Source: Marinobacter excellens HL-55 (GTDB lineage Bacteria > Pseudomonadota > Gammaproteobacteria > Pseudomonadales > Oleiphilaceae). Taken from it: a DNA stretch of 64,000 bases. The stretch covers positions 128,765-192,764 of the forward strand of contig LJZQ01000002.1 of assembly GCA_001314845.1 (NCBI GenBank), read 5' to 3'. Numbering within the stretch: the stretch's first letter is position 1; each line of letters starts with the position of its first letter. Positions 19,204 to 30,239 of this stretch are shown here, piece by piece. The notes under the pieces are model-generated. The model did no database searches and was not told the origin of the DNA. It was given only the letters and a program-made list of their open reading frames with translations. The position numbers and the translations under genes were made by a program.

Positions 19204-19240
19204 AATGCAACTCTGCTCTTCTTCGGGGCAGAGTTGCATT
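19204..19240. terminator. Hairpin downstream of the CoA-ligase gene
   Basis: Perfect 13-bp stem (19204-19216 with 19228-19240) and 11-base loop just after the ligase stop. It lacks a strong U-tract. It is the only structure in this gap apart from the csp promoter. Confidence 0.55.
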
Positions 19241-19263
19241 AGTTGTTGGTGGTGATCAGAAAT

Positions 19264-21138
19264 TCAGTGACTGAACTTTTCACTGATTTCGTCAAGGATG
19301 GCGGGGTCGTCTATGGTGCTGGGCACGCTGAACGTTTCGCCATCTGCAATTTGTCGGATAACCCGGCGCAGAATCTTGCCTGACCGGGTTTTGGGCAGTC
19401 GGTCGACGACGATGGCACGCCGGAAGCAGGCAATCGCACCAATTTTCTCCCGAACCATATCCACCAGCTCTTCTTCGAGTTCGTCTTGGTCAATGGTGGC
19501 GCCGTCTTTGATCAATACCAGGCCAATGGGGATCTGGCCTTTCATATCGTCATGGGCGCCGACCACGCAGCATTCGGCGATGGCCGGGTGCGAAGCAACC
19601 ACTTCTTCCATTTCACCGGTCGACAGCCGGTGGCCGGCCACATTGATCACATCGTCTGTGCGGCCCATGATAAATACGTATCCGTCATCATCAATATAGC
19701 CACCGTCGCCTGAGCTGTAAAAACCCTGGATGGGTTCCAGGTAACTGCTCTGGAAACGTTTGTCGTCGCCCCAGACGGTCATCAGGCAACCGGGGGGTAG
19801 CGGCAGTTTCACAGCGACCTGGCCCTGCTCGCCGGCCGGTACCTGGCCGCCTTCCATATCGACTACCTGCACGTTGAATCCGGGCGAGGGGACGGTTGCC
19901 GAGCCGGGTTTGGTGGCCATCATTTCCAGGCCCACCGGGTTGCAGCAGATGGCCCAACCGGTCTCGGTCTGCCACCAGTGATCGAGGATCGGCAGGCCGG
20001 TATGTTCTTTGAGCCATTCGTAGGTGGGTGGGTCCAGTCGTTCACCTGCCAGGAAAATCCGTTTGAGTGAAGACACGTCGTAGCGACTGAGTTGATCCGC
20101 TTCCGGATCTTCCTTACGCACCGCGCGGAATGCAGTGGGTGCAGTAAACAGCATGTTGACCTTGTGGTCCTGCACCACTCGCCAGAACGCCCCTGCGTCC
20201 GGTGTTCTCACTGGCTTGCCTTCATAAAGAATAGTGGTGCAGCCAGCAAACAGGGGCGCGTAGATGATGTAGCTGTGGCCAACCACCCAGCCAACGTCCG
20301 AGGCGGCCCAGAAAACGTCGCCGGGTTTTGCGTCGTACACCAGCTTCATGCTGTATTTAAGCGCGACCGCATGGCCGCCGTTGTCGCGTACCACACCTTT
20401 GGGCTTGCCGGTGGTGCCGGAGGTGTAGAGAACGTAGAGCGGATCGGTTGATTTGACCGCCACGGGCTCAGCCGGTTCCGCGCCGGAGCAGATATCTGCC
20501 CAGTCAAAATCGCGCCCGTCCTTCAGGTTCGCCGTGACTTGCGGCCTTTGAAAGACGACGCACACGTCCGGTTTGTGGCTAGATTGCTCAATGGCCTTGT
20601 CGACCAATGGTTTATATTCGATCACTTTGGTCACTTCAATACCGCAGGAGGCGGTAATCAGTGCCTTTGGCTGAGCATCATCGATGCGCACCGCCAGTTC
20701 ATGGGCGGCGAAACCTCCGAACACGACGGAGTGAACGGCACCCAGGCGAGCACAGGCCAGCATGGCAATAGCGGCCTGGGGAATCATCGGCATATACAGG
20801 ATAACCCGATCGCCTTTCTCAATACCGCGTGCCCGCAAGGCGCCGGCAAATCGCGCAACTTCGTCACGCAACTCGTCATAGGTGTATTTTTGCTGGGAGT
20901 TGGTCACCGGAGAGTCGTAGATCAGGGCCGTTTGTTGGCCGCGGCCGGCACGAATGTTGGCGTCCAGTGCGATATCGCTGGTGTTGAGAGTGCCGTCGGG
21001 AAACCATTCGCCGTGGCCGTTACTGAGCGGCTGCCAGATGGTTTTGGGCGATTCGATCCAGTCAATATCCTGGGACTGTTCGCGCCAAAAATCGTCTCTT
21101 TGATCGATCGATCGGCGGAACTCGGAGTGGTAGTTCAT
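19264..21138 (-). CDS. prpE: Propionyl/acetyl-CoA synthetase (AMP-forming, PrpE type)
   Basis: Activates propionate (or acetate) to its CoA thioester through an acyl-adenylate. 624 residues, cytosolic. The adenylate-forming motif LYTSGTTGKPKGVV is near residue 250, WWQTETGW near 390, and the acetylation-controlled Lys is in PKTRSGKILRR near 590. The N-terminus NYHSEFRRSIDQRDDFW looks like PrpE more than Acs, but substrate choice is not proven. The ATG at 21138 has a GAGGTGG site; 16 extra upstream codons lack support. prpB lies 42 kb away at the right end, so this gene is not in that operon here. Confidence 0.85.
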   Translation of the reverse strand: MNYHSEFRRSIDQRDDFWREQSQDIDWIESPKTIWQPLSNGHGEWFPDGTLNTSDIALDANIRAGRGQQTALIYDSPVTNSQQKYTYDELRDEVARFAGALRARGIEKGDRVILYMPMIPQAAIAMLACARLGAVHSVVFGGFAAHELAVRIDDAQPKALITASCGIEVTKVIEYKPLVDKAIEQSSHKPDVCVVFQRPQVTANLKDGRDFDWADICSGAEPAEPVAVKSTDPLYVLYTSGTTGKPKGVVRDNGGHAVALKYSMKLVYDAKPGDVFWAASDVGWVVGHSYIIYAPLFAGCTTILYEGKPVRTPDAGAFWRVVQDHKVNMLFTAPTAFRAVRKEDPEADQLSRYDVSSLKRIFLAGERLDPPTYEWLKEHTGLPILDHWWQTETGWAICCNPVGLEMMATKPGSATVPSPGFNVQVVDMEGGQVPAGEQGQVAVKLPLPPGCLMTVWGDDKRFQSSYLEPIQGFYSSGDGGYIDDDGYVFIMGRTDDVINVAGHRLSTGEMEEVVASHPAIAECCVVGAHDDMKGQIPIGLVLIKDGATIDQDELEEELVDMVREKIGAIACFRRAIVVDRLPKTRSGKILRRVIRQIADGETFSVPSTIDDPAILDEISEKFSH

Positions 21139-21250
21139 GCTTGCCACCTCAGCTGTGCTGTTTTTTGTTCTGTGATTGTTATGCACAACTGTAGGAGCTT
21201 TAGAATCGGTGGCTACTAGACCATAGGCGAAGTCGCGACCGTTTTGACGA

Positions 21251-22606
21251 TCAATCGGTATCGGAATTGATCTCTATCACTTGAGCCCGCACCGAGCCCC
21301 GGCCCAGTCGCGCCGTGATGGTGCTGTCTTTGTTGAGATGGCTGGCATCGCGAACAATCTCGTTCTGGTCATCTCTCACAATTGCGTAGCCCCGGCCGAG
21401 GGTGGCCAGCGGGCTGACCACATGTAATGTCTGGGCGTTGTATTGAATATGCTCGTGTTTCTGTTTGAGCTGCTGCCGAATGGCGGTTTCCAGTCGATCA
21501 TTGAGCCGGGCGATCTGGTCAATCGCTGTGATCAGGGTTTTTCGCGGTGACTGAGTAGCCAGGCGCTGGCTCAGATGACTGGTTTTTAGTCGAATTTGAG
21601 TAAGCTGCTGGCCTATTGCCTTGTTCAGGCGAACATCCAGTTCGTCCATCCGTTGGGCTTTGTCTTGCAGTTCGCGGCGCGGATCGCGCAGGCGCGCGGC
21701 AAGGTGGCCCAGTTGGGTCTCCAGGCGCTGAAATAAGGGGCGTGCGGATTGGCTCAGTCGTATTTCCTGTTCGCCAAGACGGCGTACCCACTGTAACTGG
21801 TCCGGGGATACCTTTTCCGCCGCGGCCGAAGGTGTAGGCGCCCGGAGGTCGGCAACGAAGTCGGCAATGGTTACGTCCACTTCGTGGCCGACCGCACTGA
21901 CTGTGGCGATTGAACAATTGGCGATTGCCCTGGCGACCGCCTCTTCATTGAAACACCAGAGATCTTCCAGCGAGCCACCGCCGCGGCCAATGATCAGAAC
22001 ATCGGCAACACCGTGGCGCTGGGCCTGCTCGATGGCGCGAACAATGTCAGCGGTGGCTGGTTGGCCCTGAACGGCAGTGGGATACAGTGTGACCGGAATC
22101 GCCGGGCAGCGCCGGGCCAATACCGTCAGGATGTCGTGAATGGCGGCACCGGTCGGCGAGGTCACGACGCCAATGTGGCGCGGTGTTGGTGGTATGGGCT
22201 TCTTTCGGGCAGGATCGAACAGTCCCTCGGACTGCAATTTCAGCTTCAGGGCTTCAAAAGCCTGCTGCAAAGCCCCAAGCCCGGCAGGTTCCATGTGTTC
22301 AACGATGATCTGGAAGTCGCCACGATTTTCATAAAGCGTGACCTTGCCACGAATCCGGATCTGGTCGCCCTCCCGGGGTAATGGGCGGATGCGCTGGTTC
22401 GCGCCCCGGAACATGGCGCAGCGAATCTGGCATTTCTGGTCTTTCAGAGAAAAGTACCAATGCCCGGACGATGGCTTGGAGAATCCGGACAGCTCGCCTT
22501 CCACCCACACCTGCATAAAGCTCGATTCCAGCAGGTGCCGCGCCTGGTGATTGAGCTCACTGACGCTCAGGGCTCTGGGGCGGGTGTCCGGGTAGAGGGA
22601 GTTCAA
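21251..22606 (-). CDS. xseA: Exodeoxyribonuclease VII large subunit
   Basis: Catalytic subunit that degrades single-stranded DNA to oligonucleotides. About 451 residues. The N-terminal OB domain includes [20 protein letters not shown]. The catalytic domain includes [12 protein letters not shown] and [16 protein letters not shown], and a long coiled-coil runs through 290-400. I chose TTG at 22606 because GGAG lies eight bases before it and it matches homologue length. An ATG at 22630 and a TTG at 22636 are alternatives without a ribosome site. It is divergent from guaB. Confidence 0.93.
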   Translation of the reverse strand: MNSLYPDTRPRALSVSELNHQARHLLESSFMQVWVEGELSGFSKPSSGHWYFSLKDQKCQIRCAMFRGANQRIRPLPREGDQIRIRGKVTLYENRGDFQIIVEHMEPAGLGALQQAFEALKLKLQSEGLFDPARKKPIPPTPRHIGVVTSPTGAAIHDILTVLARRCPAIPVTLYPTAVQGQPATADIVRAIEQAQRHGVADVLIIGRGGGSLEDLWCFNEEAVARAIANCSIATVSAVGHEVDVTIADFVADLRAPTPSAAAEKVSPDQLQWVRRLGEQEIRLSQSARPLFQRLETQLGHLAARLRDPRRELQDKAQRMDELDVRLNKAIGQQLTQIRLKTSHLSQRLATQSPRKTLITAIDQIARLNDRLETAIRQQLKQKHEHIQYNAQTLHVVSPLATLGRGYAIVRDDQNEIVRDASHLNKDSTITARLGRGSVRAQVIEINSDTD

Positions 22607-22705
22607 AGGTGGTTCTCCAAGATTTTTCATACGCAATAGCCGAGAGGGACGAGTAAAAATAACGGAAATTCAAAAAGATGCAACAAGGCAACAAAAACCC
22701 TGCGG

Positions 22706-22734
22706 TTTACTGTGTGTAGCCACCACTTTATAAT
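22706..22734 (+). promoter_or_regulatory. Sigma-70 promoter of guaB
   Basis: TTTACT and TATAAT separated by 17 bases, 87 bases before the guaB start. The -10 is perfect and the -35 matches four of six bases. Confidence 0.65.
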
Positions 22735-22745
22735 AGATTGATTAA

Positions 22746-24284
<1,539 letters not shown>

Positions 24285-24299
24285 TCTTTGCTCGATCTG

Positions 24300-24324
24300 A
24301 CACGGCCCGGTTTCCGGGCCGTGT
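24300..24324 (+). terminator. Intrinsic terminator/attenuator between guaB and guaA
   Basis: 11-bp perfect GC-rich stem (24300-24310 with 24314-24324), three-base loop, then TGTTTCTTT. As guaA follows within 26 bases without an evident promoter, it probably reduces rather than stops transcription into guaA. Confidence 0.75.
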
Positions 24325-24349
24325 TGTTTCTTTACAGCCCGAGGACTCC

Positions 24350-25927
24350 ATGGCTCAGAACATTCACGACCACCGCATCCTGATTCTCGATTTCGGCTCC
24401 CAGTACACCCAGTTGATCGCGCGTCGTGTGCGGGAAATCGGCGTGTACTGTGAGATCAAAGCGTTTGATATCACCGACGACGAACTGAACGCATTCAACC
24501 CCAAAGGTATTATCCTGGCTGGCGGCCCGGAGTCGGTGACGCAACTGGGCGGCCCGAGAGCGCCAGAAGGGTTGTTCGATAAGGGGATTCCGATTCTCGG
24601 CATCTGCTACGGCATGCAAACCATGGCGGAACAGCTGGGTGGCCGCGTGGCCAGCTCCGAGAAGCGTGAGTTCGGTTATGCTCAGGTCAAAGTGAGAGCC
24701 AAGGGCCCGCTGTTGCAGGACATCACCGATCACCTGACCCCGGCGGGTGAGTCCTTGCTGGATGTGTGGATGAGCCACGGTGATAAAGTCGTGGTCATGC
24801 CGGAAGGTTTCGAACTGCTGGCGTCCACTGAAAGCGCTCCGATTGCAGCAATGCAGGATCTCAGTCGTAACCTCTACGGCGTGCAGTTCCACCCGGAAGT
24901 GACCCATACTCTACAGGGCAAGCGCCTGCTTGAGCACTTTATCCTGAATATCAGTGGTTGTGAGGCGCTTTGGACACCCGCCAAGATCGTTGACGACGCG
25001 GTGCGCCAGATTCGTGAACAGGTGGGTAGTAACAAAGTGCTGCTGGGACTGTCAGGGGGAGTGGACTCCTCGGTGACCGCAGCGCTGTTGCACAAGGCCA
25101 TTGGTGATCAGCTGACCTGTGTGTTCGTTGATAATGGTTTGCTGCGTTTGCACGAAGGCGACCAGGTGATGGACATGTTCGCCAGCAACATGGGCGTGAA
25201 AGTGATCCGTGCCGATTCAGAAGACCTGTTCCTGTCCAAACTCAAAGGTGTCAGCGATCCGGAGCAGAAGCGCAAAGTGATCGGCAATACCTTTATTGAT
25301 GTGTTCGATGAAGAAGCCACCCGCATCAAAGATGTTAATTGGCTGGCTCAGGGCACTATCTATCCGGACGTCATCGAATCTGCTGCGTCCAAAACCGGTA
25401 AAGCACATGTCATCAAGTCCCATCACAATGTGGGTGGGCTGCCGGAAACCATGAAGCTGAAACTGGTTGAACCGCTGCGCGAACTGTTTAAAGACGAAGT
25501 GCGCAAGATTGGCCTCGAGCTGGGTCTGCCATACGATATGGTCTATCGTCATCCTTTCCCGGGGCCGGGTCTGGGTGTGCGTATTCTTGGCGAAGTTAAG
25601 AAAGAGTACGCAGAGATTTTGCGCCGCGCCGATGCGATTTTCCTGGAGGAGCTGCACCGTGCTGACCTCTACCACAAGACCAGCCAGGCATTTGCGGTGT
25701 TCTTGCCGGTGAAGTCGGTCGGAGTAGTGGGTGATGCCCGTCGCTACGAATACGTAATTGCTATTCGTGCAGTGGAGACTGTGGACTTCATGACCGCACG
25801 CTGGGCGCGCCTGCCGTACGATCTGCTGGAGACCGTGTCTAACCGGATCATTAACGAAATCTCCGGCGTGTCCCGTGTCACCTATGACATCTCCTCCAAG
25901 CCGCCCGCGACGATTGAGTGGGAGTAA
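24350..25927 (+). CDS. guaA: GMP synthase (glutamine-hydrolysing)
   Basis: Aminates XMP to GMP using glutamine and ATP. 525 residues. An N-terminal class I glutamine amidotransferase has Cys in GICYGMQ (near residue 86) and the His-Glu pair in [10 protein letters not shown]. An ATP-pyrophosphatase domain has [10 protein letters not shown] near 236, and a C-terminal dimer domain ends with the usual PPATIEWE. It follows guaB as in most gammaproteobacteria. Confidence 0.97.
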   Translation: MAQNIHDHRILILDFGSQYTQLIARRVREIGVYCEIKAFDITDDELNAFNPKGIILAGGPESVTQLGGPRAPEGLFDKGIPILGICYGMQTMAEQLGGRVASSEKREFGYAQVKVRAKGPLLQDITDHLTPAGESLLDVWMSHGDKVVVMPEGFELLASTESAPIAAMQDLSRNLYGVQFHPEVTHTLQGKRLLEHFILNISGCEALWTPAKIVDDAVRQIREQVGSNKVLLGLSGGVDSSVTAALLHKAIGDQLTCVFVDNGLLRLHEGDQVMDMFASNMGVKVIRADSEDLFLSKLKGVSDPEQKRKVIGNTFIDVFDEEATRIKDVNWLAQGTIYPDVIESAASKTGKAHVIKSHHNVGGLPETMKLKLVEPLRELFKDEVRKIGLELGLPYDMVYRHPFPGPGLGVRILGEVKKEYAEILRRADAIFLEELHRADLYHKTSQAFAVFLPVKSVGVVGDARRYEYVIAIRAVETVDFMTARWARLPYDLLETVSNRIINEISGVSRVTYDISSKPPATIEWE

Positions 25928-25960
25928 GTCAAGACGGCGGATAGGCCGGGAGCAGTGACC

Positions 25961-26473
25961 GTGAGCGAAATGGCGGAAGATCAGCACTGGATGGCTCGGG
26001 CCCTGGAGCTTGCCTCCCAGGCCGGGGCTGCTGATGAAGTGCCGGTTGGTGCTATTGTTGTTTTGGACGGCAAGGAAATCGGGGCCGGATTCAACGCGCC
26101 GATTTCAGGCTGCGATCCGACCGCCCATGCCGAGATACGGGCGCTTCGGGATGCCGCGGCCCGGGTGGGTAATTACCGGCTGGCGGGTGCTACGCTGTAT
26201 GTGACCCTGGAACCTTGCACCATGTGTGTGGGCGCTATTGTTCACAGTCGCGTCAGCAGACTGGTGTATGGAGCGACGGAGACCAAGGCCGGTGCGGTGG
26301 AATCGGCTCGAAGAACTCTGGAAGAGCCTCACCTGAACTGGCGGGTAGAGGTGGCCGGTGGAGTGATGGCTGACCGATGTGGTCAGGTTATATCCGAATT
26401 CTTCAGTCGGCGCCGTCGGGAGATCCGTCAGCGCCGCCAACAACACTCAGGGAAGGGAAGCAATCGCTCATGA
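25961..26473 (+). CDS. tadA: tRNA adenosine(34) deaminase
   Basis: Converts A34 to inosine in tRNA-Arg(ACG). 170 residues. The zinc/catalytic motifs of the cytidine-deaminase fold are present: PTAHAEIRAL and PCTMCVGAIVHSR. An EVPVGAIVV block near the N-terminus is also typical. I chose the GTG at 25961 because GGGAG is eight bases upstream; a GTG at 25955 is too close and an ATG at 25970 is possible. It overlaps galE (ATGA). Confidence 0.94.
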   Translation: MSEMAEDQHWMARALELASQAGAADEVPVGAIVVLDGKEIGAGFNAPISGCDPTAHAEIRALRDAAARVGNYRLAGATLYVTLEPCTMCVGAIVHSRVSRLVYGATETKAGAVESARRTLEEPHLNWRVEVAGGVMADRCGQVISEFFSRRRREIRQRRQQHSGKGSNRS

Positions 26474-27459
26474 AAGTTCTGGTGACCGGCGGTGCCGGCT
26501 ATATTGGTAGTCATGTGGTCAGGCAACTGGCGCAGGCCGGCCATGACATTGTGGTATTCGACAACCTCTCCACTGGCTATCGCTGGGCGGTGACAGCCGG
26601 TGAGCTCGTGGTGGGCGACCTGGCGGATGAGAGTGCCATTGAAGATGTTTTCGCCCGACACCAGTTTGAGGCGGTTCTGCATTTTGCCGCCAACATTGTG
26701 GTGCCGGAATCGGTTAGCAATCCCCTCAAGTATTACAGCAACAACACCCGTAACACTCTGAATCTGCTTAAAACGGTTGAGCGCCACAAGGTCCCGTCGA
26801 TGGTGTTCTCCTCAACCGCGGCGGTATACGGCATGCCCGAACAGACCGTGTTGACCGAAGATCTGCCTTTGGTACCGATCAATCCCTACGGCGCCTCCAA
26901 GATGATGAGCGAGCGCATGATAATGGATCTTGCTGCTGCCTCGGATCTCAACTACGTCATTCTGCGTTACTTCAATGTCGCCGGTGCCAACCCGGAAGGA
27001 CTGCTGGGGCAGGCAACACCCGAGGCGACTCACCTGATCAAGGTTGCGTGTGAATGCGTGACCGGTCAGCGTGATGGCATGAGCGTGTTCGGTACCGATT
27101 ACGACACCCGCGATGGCACCTGCATTCGTGACTATATACACGTGGAAGACCTGGCCAAGGCTCACGTAATGGCGCTTGATTACATGGCGAACGGCGGCGA
27201 ATCCCAGATTTTGAACTGCGGTTACGGTCGCGGGTTCACCGTGCAGGAAGTGATTGACGTTGTGAAGGCTGAGTCCAGTATCGAATTCCCTGTTGAGCAA
27301 ACCGGCCGTCGGGCCGGCGATCCTGCCGCCTTGATGGCAGACAACACCCGGATCAAAAATGTTCTGGGCTGGCAGCCGGATTACGATGACCTTAATACCA
27401 TCGTGCGCACCGCGCTTGCCTGGGAAGCCATCTGGCAGAAGAAAAAAGCCTCCCAATAA
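26470..27459 (+). CDS. galE: UDP-glucose 4-epimerase
   Basis: Interconverts UDP-glucose and UDP-galactose using bound NAD+. 329 residues of the extended SDR family. The NAD loop is [10 protein letters not shown], the catalytic Ser is in [10 protein letters not shown] and the Tyr-x3-Lys in [11 protein letters not shown]. The ATG overlaps the tadA stop. It sits in line with ugd, so together they supply sugar nucleotides from the UDP-glucose made by GalU at the other end of the window. Confidence 0.93.
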   Translation: MKVLVTGGAGYIGSHVVRQLAQAGHDIVVFDNLSTGYRWAVTAGELVVGDLADESAIEDVFARHQFEAVLHFAANIVVPESVSNPLKYYSNNTRNTLNLLKTVERHKVPSMVFSSTAAVYGMPEQTVLTEDLPLVPINPYGASKMMSERMIMDLAAASDLNYVILRYFNVAGANPEGLLGQATPEATHLIKVACECVTGQRDGMSVFGTDYDTRDGTCIRDYIHVEDLAKAHVMALDYMANGGESQILNCGYGRGFTVQEVIDVVKAESSIEFPVEQTGRRAGDPAALMADNTRIKNVLGWQPDYDDLNTIVRTALAWEAIWQKKKASQ

Positions 27460-27491
27460 GATCTCAATTAACGAATTTCAGGAAGCATTCA

Positions 27492-28838
27492 ATGAAGATC
27501 ACGATTTTCGGAACCGGATACGTGGGCCTGGTTACAGGAGCCTGCCTGGCGGATGTCGGCCACCATGTGCTGTGCATGGACGTGGATCACGGCAAAATTG
27601 ACAAGCTGAAGAACGGCCAGATTCCCATTTATGAGCCGGGGCTCGATAACATCGTCAAACACACCGTGGAAGCGGGCCGTCTGTCCTTCACTACCGATGC
27701 AGAGGAAGCCGTCAAACACGGCACACTTCAGTTTATCGCGGTCGGCACGCCCCCCGATGAGGACGGCTCTGCGGATCTGCAGTATGTTCTGGCGGTTGCC
27801 AAGTCGATTGGCCAGTACATGGAAGACTACAAAGTCGTGGTCGACAAATCCACGGTGCCCGTTGGCACCGGCGACAAAGTCAAAGCAGCGGTCCGGGCGC
27901 AGCTCGACAGTCGAGGGTTGGAGCTGGACTTTGATGTGGTGTCTAACCCCGAGTTTCTGAAAGAAGGGGCGGCCATCAACGATTTCATGAAGCCGGACCG
28001 TATCGTGGTGGGCACTGACAGTGAGCAGGCAGCAGAAGTGTTGAAGGAGGTATACTACCCGTTCAACCGCAACCACGACCGTATGATCTTCATGGACATC
28101 CGTTCTGCCGAGCTGACCAAGTACGCCGCCAACTCCATGCTGGCCACCAAGATCAGTTTCATGAACGAAATATCCAACCTGGCCGAGCGACTGGGGGCTG
28201 ACATCGAAGCCGTTCGTCGTGGCATCGGCTCTGACCCGCGCATTGGCTACCACTTTATCTACCCCGGCTGCGGTTACGGTGGCTCCTGCTTCCCGAAAGA
28301 CGTTCAGGCCCTGGCCCAGACCGCACGTGACTGCGATTACGAAGCCAAACTGCTGAACGCGGTTGAAGCCGTAAACTACGCCCAAAAACATGTGCTTTTC
28401 GATAAAATCAGCCACTTCTTCCAGGGTAACCTGAACGGTAAAGTTGTTGCCCTGTGGGGTCTGGCGTTCAAGCCCAACACCGATGACATGCGCGAAGCCT
28501 CGTCCCGAACCCTGATGGAAGATCTCTGGAAAGCCGGTGCAACCGTTCAGGCCTTTGATCCGGAAGCGATGGAAGAGACTCAGCGCATCTACGGCGATCA
28601 CCAGGGCCTGACACTGTGCGGCACAAAAGAGCAGGCACTTAAAGGCGCCGACGTACTGGCAATCTGCACCGAGTGGAAAGAATTCCGCTCACCGGACTTC
28701 GAAGTCATCGCCAGTGCCCTGAAACAGCCGGCTGTATTCGACGGGCGAAACCTGTATGAGCCTGAAATGCTGGCGCGCTATGGCCTGACTTATTACGCCA
28801 TTGGCCGTGGACGCAACCAGTTCCATTCTGCCGGTTGA
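27492..28838 (+). CDS. ugd: UDP-glucose 6-dehydrogenase
   Basis: Oxidises UDP-glucose twice to UDP-glucuronate. 448 residues. The N-terminal Rossmann domain has [19 protein letters not shown], the catalytic Cys is in [13 protein letters not shown] near residue 262, and the C-terminal UDP-binding domain includes [17 protein letters not shown]. It is 32 bases after galE. The product is substrate for the 4-epimerase-like gene at 48.6 kb. Confidence 0.96.
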   Translation: MKITIFGTGYVGLVTGACLADVGHHVLCMDVDHGKIDKLKNGQIPIYEPGLDNIVKHTVEAGRLSFTTDAEEAVKHGTLQFIAVGTPPDEDGSADLQYVLAVAKSIGQYMEDYKVVVDKSTVPVGTGDKVKAAVRAQLDSRGLELDFDVVSNPEFLKEGAAINDFMKPDRIVVGTDSEQAAEVLKEVYYPFNRNHDRMIFMDIRSAELTKYAANSMLATKISFMNEISNLAERLGADIEAVRRGIGSDPRIGYHFIYPGCGYGGSCFPKDVQALAQTARDCDYEAKLLNAVEAVNYAQKHVLFDKISHFFQGNLNGKVVALWGLAFKPNTDDMREASSRTLMEDLWKAGATVQAFDPEAMEETQRIYGDHQGLTLCGTKEQALKGADVLAICTEWKEFRSPDFEVIASALKQPAVFDGRNLYEPEMLARYGLTYYAIGRGRNQFHSAG

Positions 28839-28855
28839 ACTATGAGGGTCAGGTG

Positions 28856-29266
28856 ATGTTTGAGTTACACCCAAGACTGGCGGCAGACACACAAAGCCTG
28901 GGATGCTCCCGGTTGTGTGAAATCCGTCTGATGAATGACAGCACCTGGCCCTGGATTATTTTGGTGCCGACCGTTCACGACATCCGCGAAATCTACCAGC
29001 TGGAGTCGGCGCAGCAATTCAGGCTGATCGAAGAGTCCTCAGCGCTCAGCAAAGGCATGATGGATCTTTTGGGTGGGGACAAGATGAACGTCGCGGCGCT
29101 TGGCAACATGGTGCCGCAGCTTCACTTGCACCACATTGTCCGTTCTGAAGGCGACCCGGCCTGGCCAGGCCCGGTCTGGGGCAAGCAGGCACCAGTGCCA
29201 TACAGCGAGCGGGCGTTGGCGCAGATGATCGCCAAACTCCAGCCGGTCTTGCAGCACCTGGCCTGA
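28856..29266 (+). CDS. HIT-like domain protein
   Basis: A 136-residue member of the histidine-triad superfamily, a nucleotide hydrolase or transferase fold. The triad-like motif is PQLHLHHIVR near residue 92, followed by DPAWPGPVW, a pattern of the diadenosine-tetraphosphate-hydrolase-like bacterial branch. I prefer ATG 28856 with GAGGGTCAGG before it over a TTG at 28835 that overlaps the ugd stop. The substrate is unknown. It probably rides on the ugd transcript and ends tail-to-tail with fabR. Confidence 0.85.
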   Translation: MFELHPRLAADTQSLGCSRLCEIRLMNDSTWPWIILVPTVHDIREIYQLESAQQFRLIEESSALSKGMMDLLGGDKMNVAALGNMVPQLHLHHIVRSEGDPAWPGPVWGKQAPVPYSERALAQMIAKLQPVLQHLA

Positions 29267-29278
29267 TGGAGTGGCCGG

Positions 29279-29905
29279 TTACTCCCGACCCTGCTGCCAT
29301 TGGGCCAGGGTATGGGAGCCCACCAGAATCATCCGCAACTCTGTTTTCAGCTTGGCTTTCAGCTCTTCGCGCTCTTTGGGTGAGGCATCCAGTGCTTCGG
29401 CGCCCTGATTAAACACCAGCGTTGCCATGGCTTCGGCAACCAGCCGGGCGTCGGCGATCGGTTTGTCCTGCTCATCGGCAAATCGCTGCAGATCATCGGC
29501 CAGCTCGGTGACAAAGTGATCGATCTCCGCCTTAACGGCCGTCCGGAAAGGTTTTGAAACCCCGGTACGCTCTCGCAGCATCAGCCTGAACAGGTTCGAG
29601 TTGTTGCCCAGGTACTCCATAAAGGTGTCTACCGACGTGGCAATGGCGCTGCCATCCCGGGCGATCCGCTTACGGGCCTGACGCATCAGCTGCCGCAGCG
29701 CAACACCACCTTCATCCACCAATGCCAGGCCCAGCTCATCCAGCTCGGAAAAGTGCCGGTAGAACGAAGTCGGAGCGATGCCTGCCTCACGCGCCACCTC
29801 CCGCAAACTCAAACTGCCAAAGCCCCGGTCAGCGCTCAGCTGAGCCAGGGCGGCATCCATCAATGCCCGCCGGGTTTTCAGTTTCTGCTCTGCTCTGGTG
29901 GCCAA
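29279..29905 (-). CDS. fabR: TetR-family repressor of unsaturated fatty acid synthesis
   Basis: A 208-residue DNA-binding regulator; E. coli FabR represses fabA and fabB in response to acyl-CoA/ACP pools. The N-terminal HTH reads [20 protein letters not shown], nearly the E. coli FabR sequence as I recall it, and [16 protein letters not shown] follows. It starts at a TTG at 29905 with GGAG eight bases upstream; this fits the family N-terminus ([14 protein letters not shown]), whereas the frame's extra 17 codons do not. Confidence 0.9.
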   Translation of the reverse strand: MATRAEQKLKTRRALMDAALAQLSADRGFGSLSLREVAREAGIAPTSFYRHFSELDELGLALVDEGGVALRQLMRQARKRIARDGSAIATSVDTFMEYLGNNSNLFRLMLRERTGVSKPFRTAVKAEIDHFVTELADDLQRFADEQDKPIADARLVAEAMATLVFNQGAEALDASPKEREELKAKLKTELRMILVGSHTLAQWQQGRE

Positions 29906-30018
29906 AATGGCTACTCCAACGACTGCTAAAACCCAGCATTCTAGCCGTCTGTTCACATAGAGTCATCTGCGTGCCTCAAATGCGCTCCGGTACCCCTGAT
30001 TTTCCGCCTCATTGTGTT

Positions 30019-30024
30019 TATAAT
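30019..30024 (+). promoter_or_regulatory. Candidate -10 box for aspS
   Basis: Perfect TATAAT with a poor -35. If used, the inverted repeat at 30081-30191 is transcribed as part of a roughly 210-base aspS leader. Confidence 0.4.
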
Positions 30025-30080
30025 GGGCGGCTTTTCCGGTGTGGCTGCCAAAAGTTCCGGCGGCCAAGACTTTGCTGCAA

Positions 30081-30191
30081 GCAAGCAGGTGGGGATGGCT
30101 TTCCGAAACACGCTGTGAATACGTCCGTGTACGCTCGGCTCCGCCATCCATGGCTCCGCACGGTTTCGGAAAGCCATCCCCACCTGCTTGC
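30081..30191. repeat. Intergenic inverted repeat, 29-bp perfect arms
   Basis: Arms at 30081-30109 and 30163-30191 are perfect reverse complements; the 53-base spacer carries two GGCTCCG direct repeats (30137-30143, 30152-30158). It occupies most of the fabR-aspS gap. It codes for nothing convincing, has no obvious target-site duplication and no transposase. It looks like a REP/MITE-type element, but no second copy occurs in this window. Confidence 0.85.
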
Positions 30192-30239
30192 CCAGACATT
30201 ACGAACTAACGCACACATTCAGAAAAAACGGGAACCGAT

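Noticed and set aside
27489-28601. A 370-residue antisense frame opposite ugd
   Set aside because: Shadow of ugd from codon bias; no motif.
30081-30191. Remnant of an insertion sequence
   Set aside because: There is no transposase fragment in the 53-base spacer and no target duplication at the arms; called an inverted repeat only.
29953-30218. Three short overlapping open frames in the fabR-aspS gap
   Set aside because: They cross the inverted repeat; their peptides repeat the palindrome in different frames and have no ribosome site.
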